DNA from: Candidatus Cloacimonadota bacterium | Lineage (GTDB): Bacteria > Cloacimonadota > Cloacimonadia > JGIOTU-2 | Assembly: GCA_014382685.1 (NCBI GenBank) | Contig: JACNJG010000041.1 | Location: 1 to 17,399 of the forward strand | Length of the DNA stretch: 17,399 nt | Reading direction: 5' to 3' | Shown here: piece by piece, positions 15,786 through 17,399 of the stretch | How the letters are laid out: each line of letters begins with the position of its first letter | How positions within the stretch are numbered: position 1 is the stretch's first letter | Notes under the pieces: model-generated | What the model was told of the DNA's origin: nothing | Database searches by the model: none | Seen by the model: only the letters and a program-made list of their open reading frames with translations | Translations under genes and position numbers: made by a program

Positions 15786-16588
15786 TGAAAGAAACCTGGC
15801 GTTTTATTAATTCCGGAAGACTCAAGCCCTATGAAAACATGGCAATGGATGAGGCGATTTTATTCGGAATTATTAATAAAAATGATCCTCCTGCACTTCG
15901 TGTATATGATTGGGATCCGCCGACTGTTTCTTTTGGATATCATCAAAAGATAAAGGAGCATATTCTGCTGGATAAAGTAAAAGAGTATGGTTTTGGACTT
16001 GTTCGCAGACCGACAGGCGGAAGAGCAGTACTTCACTACGACGAAGTTACCTATGCGGTTATTTCAAGAACGGATGGAATCCTTGCCGGCTCAGTTCTGG
16101 AATCATATCAAAAAATCGGAAAAGTCCTTCTTGCTACACTCCATGAAATAGGTATTGATGCAACGATGAAGGACAGTATGCCTTCAGATAAAGAGCAGAA
16201 AACATGGGTGAATCCCTGCTTTACAAGCGCTTCAAAATATGAGATTAATTATAAAGGTAAGAAAATAATCGGCAGCGCTCAGATACGTAAGGGCAGTGCC
16301 TTACTTCAGCATGGTTCAATTTTGTTAAATCATAACCAGGAACTCATGGCTGAGCTGATGCCCACGAAAAGTAATAAAGAAAAAGAAACAATAAAGAAAT
16401 TATTATTTAGAAAAACTATAGCAGTGAATGATCTTATCGAGAATTCGCTGTCATTTAATGACTTTGTAAACATCTTAAAGAAAAATTTCCAAAAACATTT
16501 TGGAATATGTTTCTCGGAAAACGGCGATTTAACCATTTACGAGAGACAATTGTATGAAGGTTTCAAAAATAAGTATAACATCAATTAA
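15785..16588 (+). CDS. Octanoyl/lipoate protein transferase (LipM/LplA family)
   Basis: 267-aa protein of the BPL/LplA/LipB fold. Family marks: NMAMDEAI (18-25), RVYDWDPPTVSFGYHQ (39-54), RRPTGGRAVLHYDEVTYAV (74-92), NPCFTSASKYEI (143-154), KGKKIIGSAQIRKGSALLQHGSIL (157-180). A cysteine at residue 145 in NPCF sits where LipM of Bacillus subtilis has its acyl-carrying cysteine, and K160 is the conserved lysine. This favours an octanoyltransferase (acyl carrier protein to GcvH or other lipoyl domain) over an ATP-dependent lipoate ligase, but motif inspection cannot separate them fully. Cytosolic. It is the last gene of the operon and is coupled to purM through a one-base overlap (TAATG at 15783-15787). 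No partner radical-SAM lipA is in view. Confidence 0.85.
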   Translation: MKETWRFINSGRLKPYENMAMDEAILFGIINKNDPPALRVYDWDPPTVSFGYHQKIKEHILLDKVKEYGFGLVRRPTGGRAVLHYDEVTYAVISRTDGILAGSVLESYQKIGKVLLATLHEIGIDATMKDSMPSDKEQKTWVNPCFTSASKYEINYKGKKIIGSAQIRKGSALLQHGSILLNHNQELMAELMPTKSNKEKETIKKLLFRKTIAVNDLIENSLSFNDFVNILKKNFQKHFGICFSENGDLTIYERQLYEGFKNKYNIN

Positions 16589-16617
16589 ATATATCGTTTT
16601 ATTGATTTAAAAAAAAG

Positions 16618-16623
16618 TTGACA
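16618..16623 (+). promoter_or_regulatory. Possible -35 box for the TonB-dependent receptor gene
   Basis: A perfect TTGACA 78 bases before the receptor ATG, in the 107-base gap after the lipM-like stop. No good -10 hexamer is visible at 16-19 bases downstream (the sequence there is near GAAATT), so this may be a promoter with an unusual -10 or a chance match. Confidence 0.3.
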
Positions 16624-16654
16624 CATGTTTTAACCCACTCGAAATTAGCCCCGT

Positions 16655-16680
16655 GTCTTAGTACCTAAGACCAATTTTTT
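16655..16680 (+). terminator. Terminator-like hairpin before the TonB-dependent receptor gene
   Basis: GTCTTAG (16655-16661), loop TAC, CTAAGAC (16665-16671): seven perfect pairs, followed by CAA and six T (16675-16680). This has the shape of an intrinsic terminator, though the stem is short and only three of seven pairs are G-C. It lies between the lipM-like stop and the receptor ribosome site, so it could end the metabolic operon, act as a leader attenuator, or be an operator palindrome. Confidence 0.5.
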
Positions 16681-16685
16681 ATGAA

Positions 16686-16690
16686 GGGAG
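16686..16690 (+). promoter_or_regulatory. Ribosome binding site deciding the receptor start
   Basis: GGGAG ends five bases before ATG 16696. An in-frame ATG at 16681 lies before this site and would add five polar residues ahead of the signal peptide, so 16696 is preferred. Confidence 0.75.
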
Positions 16691-16695
16691 AAGCT

Positions 16696-17399
16696 ATGAA
16701 AAGGTACGTATTTGCTTTTATATTCGTTGTGCTTTTTCTACTGGTAACCGTGCTTAATGCAGGTACAACAGGTAAACTTGCAGGCCGTGTTACTGATGTA
16801 GATTCGGGAGAACCCGTTATCGGTGCAAATGTGATCATTATTGAGAAACAGATTGGTGCTTCCACGGACGACAAGGGTCGTTTCATGGTTATAAATATTC
16901 CTCCTGGCACCTATGAGATCCAAGCATTCCGAATGGGATATCAGGCAGTAACTGTCACAAATGTCAAGATCAATCTTGATTTGACCACAACACTGAACTT
17001 TGAACTCAAAAGTACTGATACTGAAATCGAAGGTATTACAGTGAGAGCACAGCAGAAACTTGTTGAAAAGGATATCACCGGTTCAGAGAAGATCATTACC
17101 GCTGAAGACATTAAACAAATGCCGGTGCAGTCCATTCAAGAAATCGTTGCTGTTACTGCCGGTGCTGTTGGATCTGGAGAAAATCTCCACATCAGAGGAG
17201 GTCGTTCAGGTGAGGTTGTATATACTGTTGACGGTATGTCCGTTTCCAATCCTGTTGATCATGGATTTGGAATGCAAATCGATATGGACGCTGTAGGCGA
17301 CATGTCGGTTCAGACAGGTGGCTTTACAGCAGAATTCGGTAATGCACAATCGGCTATTATTAATCTTGTTACCAAGTCCGGTGGTCCTCAATACTCAGG
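16696..17399 (+). CDS. TonB-dependent receptor, N-terminal part (cut by window end)
   Basis: The reading frame stays open from ATG 16696 to the window edge (234 codons), so only the N-terminal part is seen. It starts with a signal peptide (MKRYVF, hydrophobic core, cleavage near LNAG at residue 23), then a carboxypeptidase-regulatory-like beta domain (about 25-105; GKLAGRVTDVDSGEPVIGAN, DDKGRFMVINIPPGTYEIQA), then a linker EGITVRAQ and a TonB-dependent plug domain (from about 125; KIITAEDIKQMP, ENLHIRGGRSGEVVYTVDG, GGFTAEFGNAQSAIINLVTK). Outer-membrane importer type common in the FCB group; substrate unknown. No SusD-like partner is visible because the sequence ends. Start decided by GGGAG five bases upstream. 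Preceded by a 7-bp palindrome that may regulate it. Confidence 0.9.
   Translation, partial: MKRYVFAFIFVVLFLLVTVLNAGTTGKLAGRVTDVDSGEPVIGANVIIIEKQIGASTDDKGRFMVINIPPGTYEIQAFRMGYQAVTVTNVKINLDLTTTLNFELKSTDTEIEGITVRAQQKLVEKDITGSEKIITAEDIKQMPVQSIQEIVAVTAGAVGSGENLHIRGGRSGEVVYTVDGMSVSNPVDHGFGMQIDMDAVGDMSVQTGGFTAEFGNAQSAIINLVTKSGGPQYS

Noticed and set aside
16596..16623. Possible A-run terminator or T-rich end after the lipM-like gene.
   Set aside because: The A-run at 16609-16616 is not preceded by a stem in the right orientation; the hairpin at 16655 is the better candidate.

Overview
The window comes from a moderately AT-rich bacterial chromosome. A near full-length SprA (the type IX secretion outer-membrane translocon), a TonB-dependent receptor with an N-terminal carboxypeptidase-regulatory-like domain, and a DUF5683-type envelope protein together point to the FCB superphylum. 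A lineage such as Cloacimonadota or a relative fits the style of these proteins, but the phylum is inference and cannot be fixed from this sequence alone.

Layout from left to right. (1) Positions 1-1377 hold a flippase-like membrane protein and a small secreted or outer-membrane DUF5683-like protein, joined by an ATGA overlap and preceded by a dispersed-repeat fragment. (2) Positions 1378-1713 are non-coding and hold a CACAGAGAR triplet repeat, a degenerate GTCATTCC/GGAATCCAG element and a perfect 8-bp hairpin. (3) Positions 1714-2354 encode a complete MntA-HepT type toxin-antitoxin pair. (4) Positions 2472-9528, on the minus strand, hold sprA (2116 aa) followed one base later by a serine/threonine-type metallophosphoesterase. 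(5) Positions 9529-9846 are a divergent intergenic region. (6) Positions 9847-16588, on the plus strand, are a tightly packed probable operon: dtd, glyS, an aspartate-type aminotransferase, a 72-aa single-pass membrane protein, a PfkB-family kinase, purM and a LipM/LplA-type octanoyl/lipoate transferase. (7) From 16696 to the right edge is the 5' part of a TonB-dependent receptor gene, open at the window end.

How the genes work together. The long plus-strand operon is housekeeping: D-aminoacyl-tRNA deacylation, glycyl-tRNA synthesis, transamination, purine synthesis and lipoylation. Several of these steps touch glycine metabolism or glycyl-tRNA quality, which is noted as a speculation. The sprA operon and the TonB-dependent receptor belong to the cell envelope. 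The toxin-antitoxin module and the repeat remnants beside it look like the accessory part of the window. I found no insertion sequence, CRISPR array, rRNA or tRNA. The less ordinary signals are an acidic, tandemly duplicated segment inside SprA, an AT-only patch inside glyS, a terminator-like palindrome directly before the receptor gene, and an uncharacterised small membrane protein translationally locked into a metabolic operon.
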